The position numbers and the translations under genes were made by a program. A stretch of 64,000 nucleotides of DNA from Alishewanella longhuensis (GTDB taxonomy: Bacteria; Pseudomonadota; Gammaproteobacteria; Enterobacterales; Alteromonadaceae): positions 300,514 through 364,513 of the forward strand of contig NZ_BNAO01000004.1 of NCBI RefSeq assembly GCF_014653435.1, written 5' to 3'. The notes under the pieces are model-generated. The model did no database searches and was not told where the DNA came from. It saw only the letters and a program-made list of their open reading frames with translations. Positions 8,179 through 17,460 of this stretch are shown here, in pieces. Position 1 is the stretch's first letter. Each line of letters starts with the position of its first letter.

Positions 8179-8877
8179 TTAGGCTAAACCGACATAGACG
8201 TTTTGTACGTCGTCATCGTTATCGATAGCATCTAAAAAGGCTTCGACCTCTGCCTGCGCGCTTTCGTCTAAAGACACCGGGTTATTGGCTCTGTATACTA
8301 ACTTAGCAGAATGCACCTCATAGCCAAATTCTGGTAGGGCTTTTGCCACCGCATCCAAATCGGTGCTTTCTGTTAAAAAAATCACTTCGCCATCTTCACC
8401 TTGCTCGAAATCCTGGGCACCGGCTTCAATAGCTGCTAACTCCAGATCGGCATCTGCACTGGTGGCTACGGCTTCTATCTGTCCCAAGTGTTTAAAATCC
8501 CAGGAGACTGAACCTGAGCTACCTAATTGACCTTTGCGAAATAGCATACGCATACTTTGTGCACTGCGGTTCTTATTATCGGTTAAACACTCAACGATGA
8601 CTGGCACCTGATGAGGAGCAAAACCCTCGTAGACTACGGTTTCATAGTTCACCGGGCCATCCAGTAAGCCTGCGCCCTTTTTAATAGCGCGTTCCAGCGT
8701 ATCTTTGGGCATTGATGCCTTTTTTGCGACTTCGATGGCTGAGCGCAATTTGGCGTTCATCGTTGGGTCTGCACCGTTGCGCGCGGCAACCATAATTTCT
8801 TTGGCAAGTTTAGTAAAAATGCGACCTCTGGCGTTGGCCGCATCCATTTTATGCTTGTTTTTCCACTGGGCACCCAT
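8179..8877 (-). CDS. YebC/PmpR family protein (YeeN-like)
   Basis: Product of 232 residues, full length for the family. The opening [19 protein letters not shown] differs from the YebC form (MAGHSKW) and matches the YeeN branch; [28 protein letters not shown] and the acidic C-terminal segment ([13 protein letters not shown]) are conserved. Members have been described as DNA-binding regulators; recent work on YebC-type proteins links them to relief of ribosome stalling. Which applies here cannot be told from sequence. A ribosome site AGGATCTC lies just upstream. It appears monocistronic. Confidence 0.9.
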   Translation of the reverse strand: MGAQWKNKHKMDAANARGRIFTKLAKEIMVAARNGADPTMNAKLRSAIEVAKKASMPKDTLERAIKKGAGLLDGPVNYETVVYEGFAPHQVPVIVECLTDNKNRSAQSMRMLFRKGQLGSSGSVSWDFKHLGQIEAVATSADADLELAAIEAGAQDFEQGEDGEVIFLTESTDLDAVAKALPEFGYEVHSAKLVYRANNPVSLDESAQAEVEAFLDAIDNDDDVQNVYVGLA

Positions 8878-9011
8878 AGTGAGATCCTGTTAAGCTAGCA
8901 ATTAAAAAATTTGGTGGGCTAGTCTAGCGAAAACTTGGCTTTTATAGCAACCGCCAGCACCGCTTTTTACGTACAAATCCCCAGATAATCTTAACTAAGT
9001 CAGGAGTTGTA

Positions 9012-9593
9012 ATGAACCTTGCGCATATTAATGCGATAGTATTTGATTTGGACGGCACCTTGGTCGATTCTCAGCTTAATTTTGCCGCCATTTGCGATGA
9101 TATTGGTTGGCCTCGCGGTACACCTTTATTGGAGAAGTTGGCAACATTGGGGCAAACAGCTGAGGCCGCACGAGCCAATGAAATTATTCGGATGCATGAG
9201 CTTGCTGGCGCCAGAGCTGCTAGTTGGATGCCCGGTGCAGAAGCTTGTTTACAGTACTTACAGCAACAGAATTATCCTTTGGCGATTTTAACCCGCAATA
9301 TGCGAGAGGCTACCACCTTGATGTTAAATCGTTTGCAAATTCCCATCTCTTTAGTGCTTACGCGGGAGGACTGTGCGGCAAAGCCCGATCCGGAAGGTTT
9401 GCTGCTGATTGCCAAGCAACTTGAGGTACCGTGTCAGCATATGTTGTACGTTGGCGATTATATTTTTGACCTGCAAGTGGCCGCCAATGCAGGTGCCCGT
9501 TCTTGCTTATATTTAAATGAAAATAATCAAGTGTTTATAAAGGACGCAGACTATAGCATTACTCACTTTTCAGAGTTAGCGAGGGCGTTTTAG
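9012..9593 (+). CDS. HAD-superfamily hydrolase (phosphatase, subfamily IA)
   Basis: Product of 193 residues. Motif I FDLDGTLVDS (nucleophile Asp near residue 11), motif II LTRN (near 97), the Lys of motif III in AAKPDPEG, and motif IV GDYIFD with acidic residues are all present, so the catalytic set is complete. The helical cap domain lies between motifs I and II. It resembles phosphoglycolate-phosphatase-like proteins, but the substrate cannot be assigned. The start ATG follows AGGAG by about six bases. Divergent from the YebC-family gene. Confidence 0.88.
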   Translation: MNLAHINAIVFDLDGTLVDSQLNFAAICDDIGWPRGTPLLEKLATLGQTAEAARANEIIRMHELAGARAASWMPGAEACLQYLQQQNYPLAILTRNMREATTLMLNRLQIPISLVLTREDCAAKPDPEGLLLIAKQLEVPCQHMLYVGDYIFDLQVAANAGARSCLYLNENNQVFIKDADYSITHFSELARAF

Positions 9594-9735
9594 CTTGCAG
9601 GGGATGAAAGTGAATCGTCTGCAGGATGTGAGTTGCAGTCATTAGTTTTAGTTGGAATTTTAGGCAACAGTTGCCATTAGTACTAGTTAGGCTCTATAGT
9701 GGTCCGATAAGAACAACCTAATTAAAAGGTGCGAC

Positions 9736-10758
9736 TTGTTTAACCGCGGAACATTGTTAGAACGGCTTGGCAATAAACTGAAGCAAGATTTCTATCTGGC
9801 AATGATTACGCTGGTAGGTGCTATTATTGCATCTTTTGTAACGCCTTATGCTATTTACCGGCTCTATACCGGTAATCTGGTGGTGGGCATTGCTGATTTG
9901 ATTATTGTGATCTCTGCCATCAGCGCCGTTATTTATGCTTGGCGCACCGGCGATACGGTAAAGCCTGGTCAATTTTTAGCGCTTATTTTTTGTATTGGTG
10001 CTGGTATTGTCTGTATTAGTTTAGGGATAAATGGTCTATTCTGGGTGTATCCCTTGCTGGTGTTTATCTTTTTTCTGGTATCAGCAAGGCGAGCGGTAAT
10101 TTTGTCGCTGATGTTGCTTTTTACGCTGGCAATGGTAGACCTTGCTTGGCCTTCGTTGATTTTCGTCAATCACTACCAAATGACTTCCTTTTTGGTTACT
10201 TCTTTTGTCTGTAGTTTTTTTGCTTACGTATTTGCTTATCGTGCACAACTGCAACGTAATGAATTAAAACAATTAGCCAGTATCGATAGTTTGACCGGGG
10301 CAGGCAATAGGCACACTCTTAATCAAGAGTTAGAGCAGGCTGTATTATTAAAGCAAAAGCTGCAAAGCCGTTTTGCGGTAATCTTATTCGATCTCGATTT
10401 CTTTAAACAAATTAATGATAATTATGGCCATAAAGTAGGGGATGAAACCCTAATCAGGCTCGTCCCTATCATCTCAGGTATGATCCGCCAGACAGATCAG
10501 GTTTTTCGCTTTGGCGGAGAGGAGTTTTTGGTGTTGTTACGCGATATGGACACACAAAACTTACTGCCTCTGGCAGAGAAAATCCGCAGTGGTGTTGAGC
10601 AAAAGTTACGTTTACCGGATGGGAAAGCGGTTACCTTGTCTGCTGGTGTGGCAATACTAGAAGAAAATGAACACTGGGAGCAATGGCTTCACCGTGCTGA
10701 TATGGCGCTTTATCAGGCAAAGCATAATGGCCGCAACCAGGTTATTGCTGCGGCCTAA
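9736..10758 (+). CDS. membrane-bound diguanylate cyclase (GGDEF)
   Basis: Makes the second messenger c-di-GMP from two GTP. Product of 340 residues: about five or six membrane helices in residues 20-165, then a GGDEF domain from about residue 175. The active site reads GGEEF (FRFGGEEFLVL) and the DxD/N-type metal site FDLDFFKQIND is present, so catalysis is likely. No inhibitory RxxD site is obvious before GGEEF. Translation probably starts at TTG (9736), with AAAAGGTG five bases upstream. It converges on the PBP-like gene with only seven bases between stops. Confidence 0.92.
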   Translation: MFNRGTLLERLGNKLKQDFYLAMITLVGAIIASFVTPYAIYRLYTGNLVVGIADLIIVISAISAVIYAWRTGDTVKPGQFLALIFCIGAGIVCISLGINGLFWVYPLLVFIFFLVSARRAVILSLMLLFTLAMVDLAWPSLIFVNHYQMTSFLVTSFVCSFFAYVFAYRAQLQRNELKQLASIDSLTGAGNRHTLNQELEQAVLLKQKLQSRFAVILFDLDFFKQINDNYGHKVGDETLIRLVPIISGMIRQTDQVFRFGGEEFLVLLRDMDTQNLLPLAEKIRSGVEQKLRLPDGKAVTLSAGVAILEENEHWEQWLHRADMALYQAKHNGRNQVIAAA

Positions 10759-10765
10759 GCCAGGT

Positions 10766-13700
10766 TTATTGTGGGCAGTTATCCTGCTGTTTTAATAGGG
10801 GCATTAACAGTGGCGCCATACCATTTAATACCTGTAACGGTAAGGCAGAGGTAAAAAAGTAATCTGCCGCCGCATTTCCTGGTAGGTAAACGCTAATAAC
10901 ACCAAAGTATTTATCACTAAAATAAAACGCAAAGGTTGCTGTGCGGTTTAATGCCCGAGATTGCACCGTCTCACCGCGGCTGTTTACGGTGCTGATACGG
11001 TTATCACCAGTACCGGTTTTACCACCCATAATAGCAAGATCAGGTAGTTGTGGCAGGCTATAATGCGCCAGCAGCCGACGGCCGGTACCTTGTTGTACTA
11101 CACCTGCTAAATTTTCCCGCAGTATTTGCGCTACCTCTGCTGGCATAACCCGCTCAGCGCTAACTTCTGTGCGACTCAGACGAGTTGCATAGGGCGTATT
11201 TTCAGCAAAATGTAAGCCTTCAACCCGGAACATCGGCAGGCGTCTGCCACCATTTTGGATAATACCTAGCAGCTCAGCTAATGCCGCCGGGCGATCACCT
11301 GAACTCCCCAAAGCGGTGGCCAGTGACGGCACCAGATAATCAAATGGATAACCCAACCGCTGCCAACGCTGATGAATATCCCAGAATGCCTCAATTTCTA
11401 GCATAGTGCGAATGCGATTATCCCGGGCGCTGCGCGACTGGGTGCGAAATAGCCACTGATAAGCTTGCTGGCGTACATCGGCGCTTAAACTGATCGCTTC
11501 GCTCAGGCTGGGACTCGGATTTCTTTGTAAATATGCCAGTAACCATAGCTCTAATGGGTGGCTACGGGCCAGATAGGCCTGATCGGGCAAACTAAACTCG
11601 CTGGGCGCATACTTGCGGTACAATTGACGCCATTGTTGTGCAGTTAACGGATTATCGCTAAAACGTTGCTGCATAAACTGAATAAAGTCACTCTCACTTT
11701 GTTCAGGATCGATAAAACGATAACCAGCGCTTAAGCGATCGGGTGTTTGCCGTAAACCACTTAAAAAAACCTCAAGCCGTTGTTCTGCCGATAGCTTGTG
11801 ATATTTACGCCAGAATCGTTGTAAAAAGCTTACTCCTTCATGATCAGCAAAACGGCGTAAATATTGATCACGGCGCGGATCATTGTCGTTCTTTAACAGC
11901 TGATAGCTGCTGGTTTCGCCATGATGGATACTGTATTGCACGATTTCTTGGGTAAGTCGTACGAATGGTAAGTTAATCGATTCATATAAGGACTGGCGTA
12001 AAGTCGGGGTCATTAGATCTTCTTCACGTCGAAAGTTGCCAAAAGTATGTAAGCCACCACCGGTGAAAAAGCTGGTACGCGGATCGGCTGAAAATTCTCG
12101 GTCCAGTGCCGAATTCAGCATGGTGGTTAAGCTAACCCCCGGATTAGCAATCAGATAATTAATAGCCCATTGCGTCAGCTGATCTTGCGGAGCTATATCC
12201 AAAAATGCCAGTTGACTTGATGACTCTTCAGCATAAAGCTGATGCAGCTCAGCAACCATTTCTAAGTAGGTAGTAAGCATCCGTAACTTGGCGGTGGACC
12301 CCAACTCCAGCTTCCCCCCTTCGTTTAAATCGAACGGTTGTTCGGCGTGATTATCCGTCTGCACCCTTAACTTATTGCCGGTAGGCGTGCTTTCGTACAG
12401 AGTAAAACTGTATTTTACGCCGCGAATTTGATCTTCACGTAACAAGCGCGGCCCAATAATACCAGCAGTGGCGGCATAGGGTTGCTGCTCTAGCTGATTT
12501 AAATAGCGGTTAATTTTTTCTTGTAACGGCAAGTTAAGGGTTGTCTGTACAGTAAGATCTAGCCGATCGGTTTGGTACAAACTACGGCCAAGTAAAGCGG
12601 CCACTCTGTTACGTACTAACAGGGCCGTTTTATCTAGTTTCCGCGGTGCACTGCGAATTGGTTGGTTAAAGCTGAGACGTTGTTTGCTGGCTGCATCGAA
12701 CCATGTTTGATTGACAATACCATATTGGCGTAACAAGCGCAGGTGGCTATCGACTAACTGTTCCAGCTCATTCCTGCCTTGAAGTAAGTAAAAACTGGGC
12801 CGGCGCTGCGCGATAAACAAAGCGAGTACCTGGCGCAGTGCCTGGCCATGCTCTGCGGTGGCGCTGCTCTCTTGCAATAATTGATTTACCCGCATCGCAT
12901 CATTACCAAACCAGGCTGCAAGGCCGTCGGCAATGCCATGAACTTCACCTGTTTGTGGTGTTGCGGCAAGGGGCACGGTGTTTATATAGTCTAGGGCAAT
13001 TTGTTTGCGTCGCTCAAGGGTTTCTATACCGGGTTGATAAGCCCTGACACTAGCAGAGAGCATTTGCTGGAATTTGTCGCTAAAACCAGAAGTAAAGCCC
13101 TGAGGCGAGTGGCGATACTTTTCAATCTGCGTTGCCAAGGTGCTGCCACCTGCGGTGGCGGTATCTTGACCCACCAGTTTTTTTGCTTGTGCCAGTAAAG
13201 CAGCACCTAAACGGGACCACTCTATTGCTGGATTGGTGAGCGGGGCATGCTGAAATAAGTTGCGATTTTCAATAAAAAGCAAGGTGCGCAGCATTAACGG
13301 TGCTACATCATTGAACTGCGCAAATTGTACTTCTGGTGTTTGAAAACTAAATAACGACTGCTGGCGACAGTCAAATACCTGTAAGCCCCATTGGCTTTTT
13401 TCAGCATAAGGCGGGTAGAACCCCCAATCAGCATAACGTTGCAAAGCGGGAGAGAAGCGGCTTTGTTCATTTATCGTAAAACCGCTATTATTCAATCTTG
13501 GTAACCACTCGGCTAAATGACTATAGCCAGCACGTTGATCAAAAGGCCCTGCCGCAGGAAATACCGGCTTTTCTTCCTCTGGGGCTGGCCCTGGCGCTGT
13601 TTCAAAAGTTAATTGATTAGCAAGCCAATGGAATACGCGCGCTTGTACGTAGCTGCTGCGTAATTCTTGATAAACCAAGCCCGCAACCAACACCAGCAAT

Positions 13701-13864
13701 AATAACCAGAGTAACCATTTTAAAGGGCGCCAGTTACGTACTCTGGGTGTTTCAACGGTTTGGCGTGTATCTCGCACGTTATCGAAACGGCGTCGCTGAG
13801 TAATTGGAGGAACTTCAAGAGGTGCCTCACCGATTCTGGGTTCTACTTTTCGTTCTTCAGACAT
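10766..13864 (-). CDS. class A penicillin-binding protein-like: GT51 transglycosylase and transpeptidase
   Basis: Bifunctional peptidoglycan synthase-like protein of 1032 residues, longer than the usual 750-850. A cytoplasmic N-terminus of about 48 residues is followed by one membrane helix (LKWLLWLLLLVLVAGLVY). The GT51 domain has ENRNLFQH near residue 197 (catalytic Glu region) and GGSTLATQIEKYRHSPQG. The transpeptidase domain has STAK near residue 520 (Ser-x-x-Lys), SINLPFVRL and KTGTGDN near 946. The catalytic motifs look intact, but the surroundings depart from PBP1a/1b/1c, so this is a divergent branch. It lies nine bases after hemH on the same strand, suggesting co-transcription. Confidence 0.85.
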   Translation of the reverse strand: MSEERKVEPRIGEAPLEVPPITQRRRFDNVRDTRQTVETPRVRNWRPLKWLLWLLLLVLVAGLVYQELRSSYVQARVFHWLANQLTFETAPGPAPEEEKPVFPAAGPFDQRAGYSHLAEWLPRLNNSGFTINEQSRFSPALQRYADWGFYPPYAEKSQWGLQVFDCRQQSLFSFQTPEVQFAQFNDVAPLMLRTLLFIENRNLFQHAPLTNPAIEWSRLGAALLAQAKKLVGQDTATAGGSTLATQIEKYRHSPQGFTSGFSDKFQQMLSASVRAYQPGIETLERRKQIALDYINTVPLAATPQTGEVHGIADGLAAWFGNDAMRVNQLLQESSATAEHGQALRQVLALFIAQRRPSFYLLQGRNELEQLVDSHLRLLRQYGIVNQTWFDAASKQRLSFNQPIRSAPRKLDKTALLVRNRVAALLGRSLYQTDRLDLTVQTTLNLPLQEKINRYLNQLEQQPYAATAGIIGPRLLREDQIRGVKYSFTLYESTPTGNKLRVQTDNHAEQPFDLNEGGKLELGSTAKLRMLTTYLEMVAELHQLYAEESSSQLAFLDIAPQDQLTQWAINYLIANPGVSLTTMLNSALDREFSADPRTSFFTGGGLHTFGNFRREEDLMTPTLRQSLYESINLPFVRLTQEIVQYSIHHGETSSYQLLKNDNDPRRDQYLRRFADHEGVSFLQRFWRKYHKLSAEQRLEVFLSGLRQTPDRLSAGYRFIDPEQSESDFIQFMQQRFSDNPLTAQQWRQLYRKYAPSEFSLPDQAYLARSHPLELWLLAYLQRNPSPSLSEAISLSADVRQQAYQWLFRTQSRSARDNRIRTMLEIEAFWDIHQRWQRLGYPFDYLVPSLATALGSSGDRPAALAELLGIIQNGGRRLPMFRVEGLHFAENTPYATRLSRTEVSAERVMPAEVAQILRENLAGVVQQGTGRRLLAHYSLPQLPDLAIMGGKTGTGDNRISTVNSRGETVQSRALNRTATFAFYFSDKYFGVISVYLPGNAAADYFFTSALPLQVLNGMAPLLMPLLKQQDNCPQ

Positions 13865-13873
13865 AAATAAGCT

Positions 13874-14956
13874 TTATTTCACTTCCTGTGAGTTTAGTGC
13901 TTGTGCGCGTGACAAACGTGCCGGGTCTGTTGTAAGTTGCCAACCCTGCAAGTTAGTGGAAATTAGCTGGCATAGGGCAGCAATATGATCAGGCCGATCA
14001 TTTAAGGCGCTAATATATTCATATCGCTTTCCACCAGCATGCTCAAAATATTCTTTATTTTCTTCACCAATTTCTTCAATAGTTTCCAGGCAGTCTGCAG
14101 AGAAACCTGGACAAAACACCTGAATACTGGAAACACCTTGTGCCGGTAAAGCTTTGAGTGTTTCATCGGTATAGGGCTTTAACCACTCCTCACGGCCAAA
14201 ACGGGATTGAAAAGTGGTTAGGTATTGCTCTTTGCTTAATCCCAATTGCTCTGCAATTAAGCGTGACGTTTTATAGCACTCGCAATGGTAGGGATCGCCA
14301 TTCATCAAATAACGTTTTGGAATGCCATGATAAGAGAATAGCAGTTTATCGGCCATACCGTGAACTTGCCAGTGTTCCCTGATTCGATTGGCACAGGCGT
14401 CAATATAAGCTGGGTAATCGTGATAATGGCTAATAAAACGTAAATCAGGTAACCAACGGCGCTGCATAAAATCTCGTGCTAATTCATCAAAACTAGAAGC
14501 CGAGGTTGACGCTGAATATTGCGGATATAAGGGCAATACCAATAATTTTCGTACACCTTGCGCCATTAAACGTTCTAGGGCACTGGTAAAGCTGGGGTTG
14601 CCGTAACGCATAGCAAAATCCACTACGACATTATCATGGCCAGCTGCGGTAAGAGCGGCCTGTACCGCTTTAGTTTGCCGTACCGTATGGAACATTAACG
14701 GCGATCCTTCGTCGGTAAAAACGGTGGCGTAAGCTTTTGCTGAGCGACGCGGGCGAATATTTAAGATCACGCCGTTTAAGATACACCACCATAGCAGCCG
14801 TGGGACTTCTACCACGCGAGGATCCGATAAAAACTGTTTAAGATAGCGTTTTAATGCTTTAGGCTTTGGCTCATCAGGGGTACCTAAGTTAGTTAATAGG
14901 ACGCCAATCTTATCAGCTTGCGCATGGCTAAAGTCTTTAGTATTGATAAAACCCAT
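13874..14956 (-). CDS. hemH: ferrochelatase
   Basis: Inserts Fe2+ into protoporphyrin IX, the last step of haem synthesis, at the inner face of the membrane. Product of 360 residues, slightly longer than the E. coli enzyme (320). Recognised by GVLLTNLGTPDEP at the N-terminus, LPLYPQYSASTSASSFDEL, LLFSYHGIPKRY with the active-site His, and CPGFSADCLETIEEIGEE with the conserved Glu. The short C-terminal extension is poorly conserved. First gene of a two-gene unit with the downstream PBP-like gene. Haem demand also appears in this window through the ccm genes and the b562-like protein. Confidence 0.97.
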   Translation of the reverse strand: MGFINTKDFSHAQADKIGVLLTNLGTPDEPKPKALKRYLKQFLSDPRVVEVPRLLWWCILNGVILNIRPRRSAKAYATVFTDEGSPLMFHTVRQTKAVQAALTAAGHDNVVVDFAMRYGNPSFTSALERLMAQGVRKLLVLPLYPQYSASTSASSFDELARDFMQRRWLPDLRFISHYHDYPAYIDACANRIREHWQVHGMADKLLFSYHGIPKRYLMNGDPYHCECYKTSRLIAEQLGLSKEQYLTTFQSRFGREEWLKPYTDETLKALPAQGVSSIQVFCPGFSADCLETIEEIGEENKEYFEHAGGKRYEYISALNDRPDHIAALCQLISTNLQGWQLTTDPARLSRAQALNSQEVK

Positions 14957-15190
14957 AGTCGTTGTTTACTCTCGTTACTCTGAAAAGTGGCCTTACGGCG
15001 GCGGGTCAGCATCAGATCTTATCTCAAATTGATCTTAGCAGCTTCGTCTACGTAAAAATATTACTTGAAGCAGATAAAGTTGAGTTTCTTTAGCGGATGC
15101 CATAACGTTATTGCTGACTTAACCATCTACCTAAACAATTACAACAACAGATTGTCTTTGGGCAAGTTTAATACGAAAGGCGGGATTAAA

Positions 15191-15628
15191 TTGAAAAAAA
15201 TCGTGTTGTTTATCTTAGCTGTGCTAGGTGCAGCTGCTTTGGGATCTGTGCTGCAAAGCCTGTTTAACTTAACAGCAATAGCAGCGTTAACCGATGCAAT
15301 TGCGTTACCTCTGTGGTTTCAGACCATCGGTTATGATCTTATCTATTTTATGCCAGTTCTTGCTGCAATTTTACTCCCTGTGATGTTGATCAGTTTGCTA
15401 ATAACGGCACTATTGCATCGTTACCTTAAACTATCATTATTAGCGGCGAGCTTTGGCGTAACCGTACTGGGCACTTGGCTTGCATTGCTGATCATCAACC
15501 ATTTTGCACCTATGCCCACCCTAATTGCGCTTAATCGCAGTACTGTTGGCACTTTGCTATTACTTTGTTGTAGCGGTTCTGCTGTGGTGATTTTTCAATA
15601 TTTAACCCATAAGCGGAGGCTCAGATGA
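15191..15628 (+). CDS. small integral membrane protein, function unknown
   Basis: Product of about 145 residues with four predicted membrane helices (starting KKIVLFILAVLGAAALGSVL). The start is taken as TTG at 15191, preceded by AAAGGCGGGA about five bases away and opening directly into a helix. An in-frame ATG at 15065 would add 42 polar residues with no good ribosome site. Its stop overlaps the start of the sugar dehydrogenase gene (ATGA), so the two are probably co-translated. No family recognised. Confidence 0.7.
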   Translation: MKKIVLFILAVLGAAALGSVLQSLFNLTAIAALTDAIALPLWFQTIGYDLIYFMPVLAAILLPVMLISLLITALLHRYLKLSLLAASFGVTVLGTWLALLIINHFAPMPTLIALNRSTVGTLLLLCCSGSAVVIFQYLTHKRRLR

Positions 15629-16710
15629 CACGTCTTTTAGCATGCTTTTTAAGCATCAGTTTGCCAGTTTATGCTAGCCAGTCTATCCAAGTAGAAACAG
15701 TCGCGTCAGATTTAGATTTCCCATGGAGTCTGGCATTTTTACCGGAGGGCGGCTATTTGGTTACCGAACGAACCGGAAGCCTGGTTAGTTTTTCGGCAGC
15801 AGGGGAATTGCTGTCCCGCCATTCTGTGGCTTTACCTAAGATCTTTGTTGCTGCACAGGGAGGTTTGCTCGACATAAAGTTGGCTAAAGATTTTTCGCAA
15901 AGCGGCCGCCTTTTTCTGAGCTATTCCTGCGGTAATATCCATGCAAATAGTACTTGTCTGGCAAGCGCTCAGTGGGCGGCAGGGGAGCTAACGGCAATTC
16001 GTCCCATCTTCCATGCCAAGCCTGATCGTCAGGGTGCTGCGCATTACGGTGGCCGGATAGCCTTATTGCCAGATAACAGCTTGCTGTTAACCTTGGGTGA
16101 TGGGTTTGACTTTCGCGAGCAGGCACAGAATAAAGCGAGCCATATTGGAAAAATTGTCAGACTAACGGAGGATGGAGCTGCACCTACTGACAATCCTTTT
16201 GTTGAACAACCTGGGGTAGCGGCTGAAATTTTTACGCTTGGGCATCGCAATGTGCAAGGAATTTTTTATGACGAGGTAACAAATAAAATTTATAGTCACG
16301 AACATGGTCCCAAAGGTGGGGATGAGTTAAATCTGCTGGAGGCAGGTAAAAATTATGGTTGGCCAGTGGCAACCTATGGTGTTGATTATACTGGTGCGCG
16401 AATTTCGCCCTTTACTGAATTTGCGGGTATGCAAGCACCTTTGCACGTTTGGACGCCATCGATAGCTCCAGCGGGGATGACCCTTTATCGCGGTGAATTA
16501 TTCCCTAAGTGGCACGGCAATATTTTTGTCAGTGCCCTGGCAGGCAAGGCATTGCATCGTTTAGTGTTAGAAAATGACAAGGTGGTAACTGAAGAGGTGT
16601 TATTAAAGGAGCTGGGTAGTCGCATTCGAGACGTGCGCACCGGCCCAGATGGCGCTATTTACTTACTGACCGACGGTGCCAACGGCCAACTACTGCGCCT
16701 CACCCCTTAA
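15625..16710 (+). CDS. PQQ-dependent aldose sugar dehydrogenase family (YliI/Asd-like)
   Basis: Periplasmic beta-propeller dehydrogenase of 361 residues with a signal peptide (LLACFLSISLPVYA). Landmarks: LDFPWSLAFLPEGGYLVTER, GGRIALLPDNSLLLTLGDG, LGHRNVQG, EHGPKGGDELNLLEAGKNYGWP and the C-terminal RIRDVRTGPDGAIYLLTD, all typical of soluble PQQ-glucose-dehydrogenase-like proteins. The family oxidises the C1 of sugars to lactones with PQQ; no PQQ synthesis genes are in the window, so cofactor supply is unknown. Translationally coupled to the small membrane protein upstream. It ends four bases before a DnaA-box palindrome shared with the convergent slyD. Confidence 0.9.
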   Translation: MTRLLACFLSISLPVYASQSIQVETVASDLDFPWSLAFLPEGGYLVTERTGSLVSFSAAGELLSRHSVALPKIFVAAQGGLLDIKLAKDFSQSGRLFLSYSCGNIHANSTCLASAQWAAGELTAIRPIFHAKPDRQGAAHYGGRIALLPDNSLLLTLGDGFDFREQAQNKASHIGKIVRLTEDGAAPTDNPFVEQPGVAAEIFTLGHRNVQGIFYDEVTNKIYSHEHGPKGGDELNLLEAGKNYGWPVATYGVDYTGARISPFTEFAGMQAPLHVWTPSIAPAGMTLYRGELFPKWHGNIFVSALAGKALHRLVLENDKVVTEEVLLKELGSRIRDVRTGPDGAIYLLTDGANGQLLRLTP

Positions 16711-16713
16711 AAC

Positions 16714-16780
16714 TTATCCACACAACTCCGGTACCGGTAAGAGCTAAGAGGCCTGACCGGTACCGGAGTCGTGTGGACAA
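16714..16780. repeat. DnaA-box palindrome, copy A
   Basis: A 67-bp inverted repeat: left arm TTATCCACACAACTCCGG-TACCGG, right arm its complement with two changes (GGAGTCGTGTGGACAA). The loop differs from other copies. It lies between the convergent sugar dehydrogenase and slyD genes, four bases after one stop and eight before the other. The left end is a perfect DnaA box. Confidence 0.9.
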
Positions 16781-16787
16781 CTTGTCT

Positions 16788-17267
16788 TTAGTGGTTATGG
16801 CCGCCTTCACCGTGCGCATGGCCGTGGGCAATCTCATCGGCCGTTGCTTCCCGTATTTTGATGACTTCAAGATCGAAGCTAACCGTTTTACCTGCTAGTG
16901 GGTGATTGGTATCCACCTCTGCTTTAAACATACCCACTTTTACCACTGTTACCTGGCGTTCACCTTGCTCGGTTCTTAACCAAGCAATCATGCCGGGTTT
17001 CCATTTCTTGGCACCAGATAAGTGTTTTACTTGAACACTTTCAATCGCATCTGTTAACAATTCGCCGTAAGCATCTGCAGGCGCTAAGGTAACCTGTACT
17101 TTGTCGCCGACCGTTTTACCTGTTAATTCTGCTTCCACTTTAGGAAACATTTGATTATGGCCATGTAAGTAAAGCAAGGGCGAGCCTTTACGTGAGCTTT
17201 CTAGTTCAGTGCCGTTTTCACTTAGGGTGTAATGAAACTGCACAACGCTGTTTTCTTGAATTTGCAT
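16788..17267 (-). CDS. slyD: FKBP-type peptidyl-prolyl isomerase, SlyD-like
   Basis: Cytoplasmic proline isomerase, chaperone and nickel-binding protein. Product of 159 residues. The FKBP part (QFHYTLSENGTELESSRKGSPLLYLHGHNQMFPKVEAEL) is interrupted by the IF chaperone insert (about residues 68-125, APADAYGELL to NHPLAGK), then DLEVIKIREAT closes the fold. The tail HGHAHGEGGHNH is a short metal-binding His-rich end, shorter than in E. coli SlyD. Single gene with its own 5' region; DnaA-box palindromes lie at both sides. Confidence 0.93.
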   Translation of the reverse strand: MQIQENSVVQFHYTLSENGTELESSRKGSPLLYLHGHNQMFPKVEAELTGKTVGDKVQVTLAPADAYGELLTDAIESVQVKHLSGAKKWKPGMIAWLRTEQGERQVTVVKVGMFKAEVDTNHPLAGKTVSFDLEVIKIREATADEIAHGHAHGEGGHNH

Positions 17268-17354
17268 AGGAAAATCTTCAATAATTTATCGTGCAGCTAT
17301 TATACCTAATAGCAAACAAGAATTGTTTCTAATATCACAGATATTTTTGCAAAC

Positions 17355-17421
17355 TTATCCACACAACACCGGTACCAGTTAGACCTCTGAGGTCTGGCCG
17401 GTACCGGTGTTGTGTGGATAA
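17355..17421. repeat. DnaA-box palindrome, copy B (complete)
   Basis: A 67-bp inverted repeat with perfect TTATCCACA at the left end and TGTGGATAA at the right end. The arms read CAACACCGGTACC and complement, so compensating changes (CACC/GGTG instead of CTCC/GGAG) keep the pairing. It lies upstream of slyD and downstream of trpA. Confidence 0.9.
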
Positions 17422-17430
17422 ACTGGTTGG

Positions 17431-17455
17431 ACCGGTACCGGAGTTGTGTGGATAA
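17431..17455. repeat. DnaA-box palindrome, half copy
   Basis: Only the right arm (ACCGGTACCGGAGTTGTG then TGGATAA) is present, nine bases after copy B and five bases before the trpA stop. It shows that half elements occur. Confidence 0.85.
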
Positions 17456-17460
17456 ATGGG

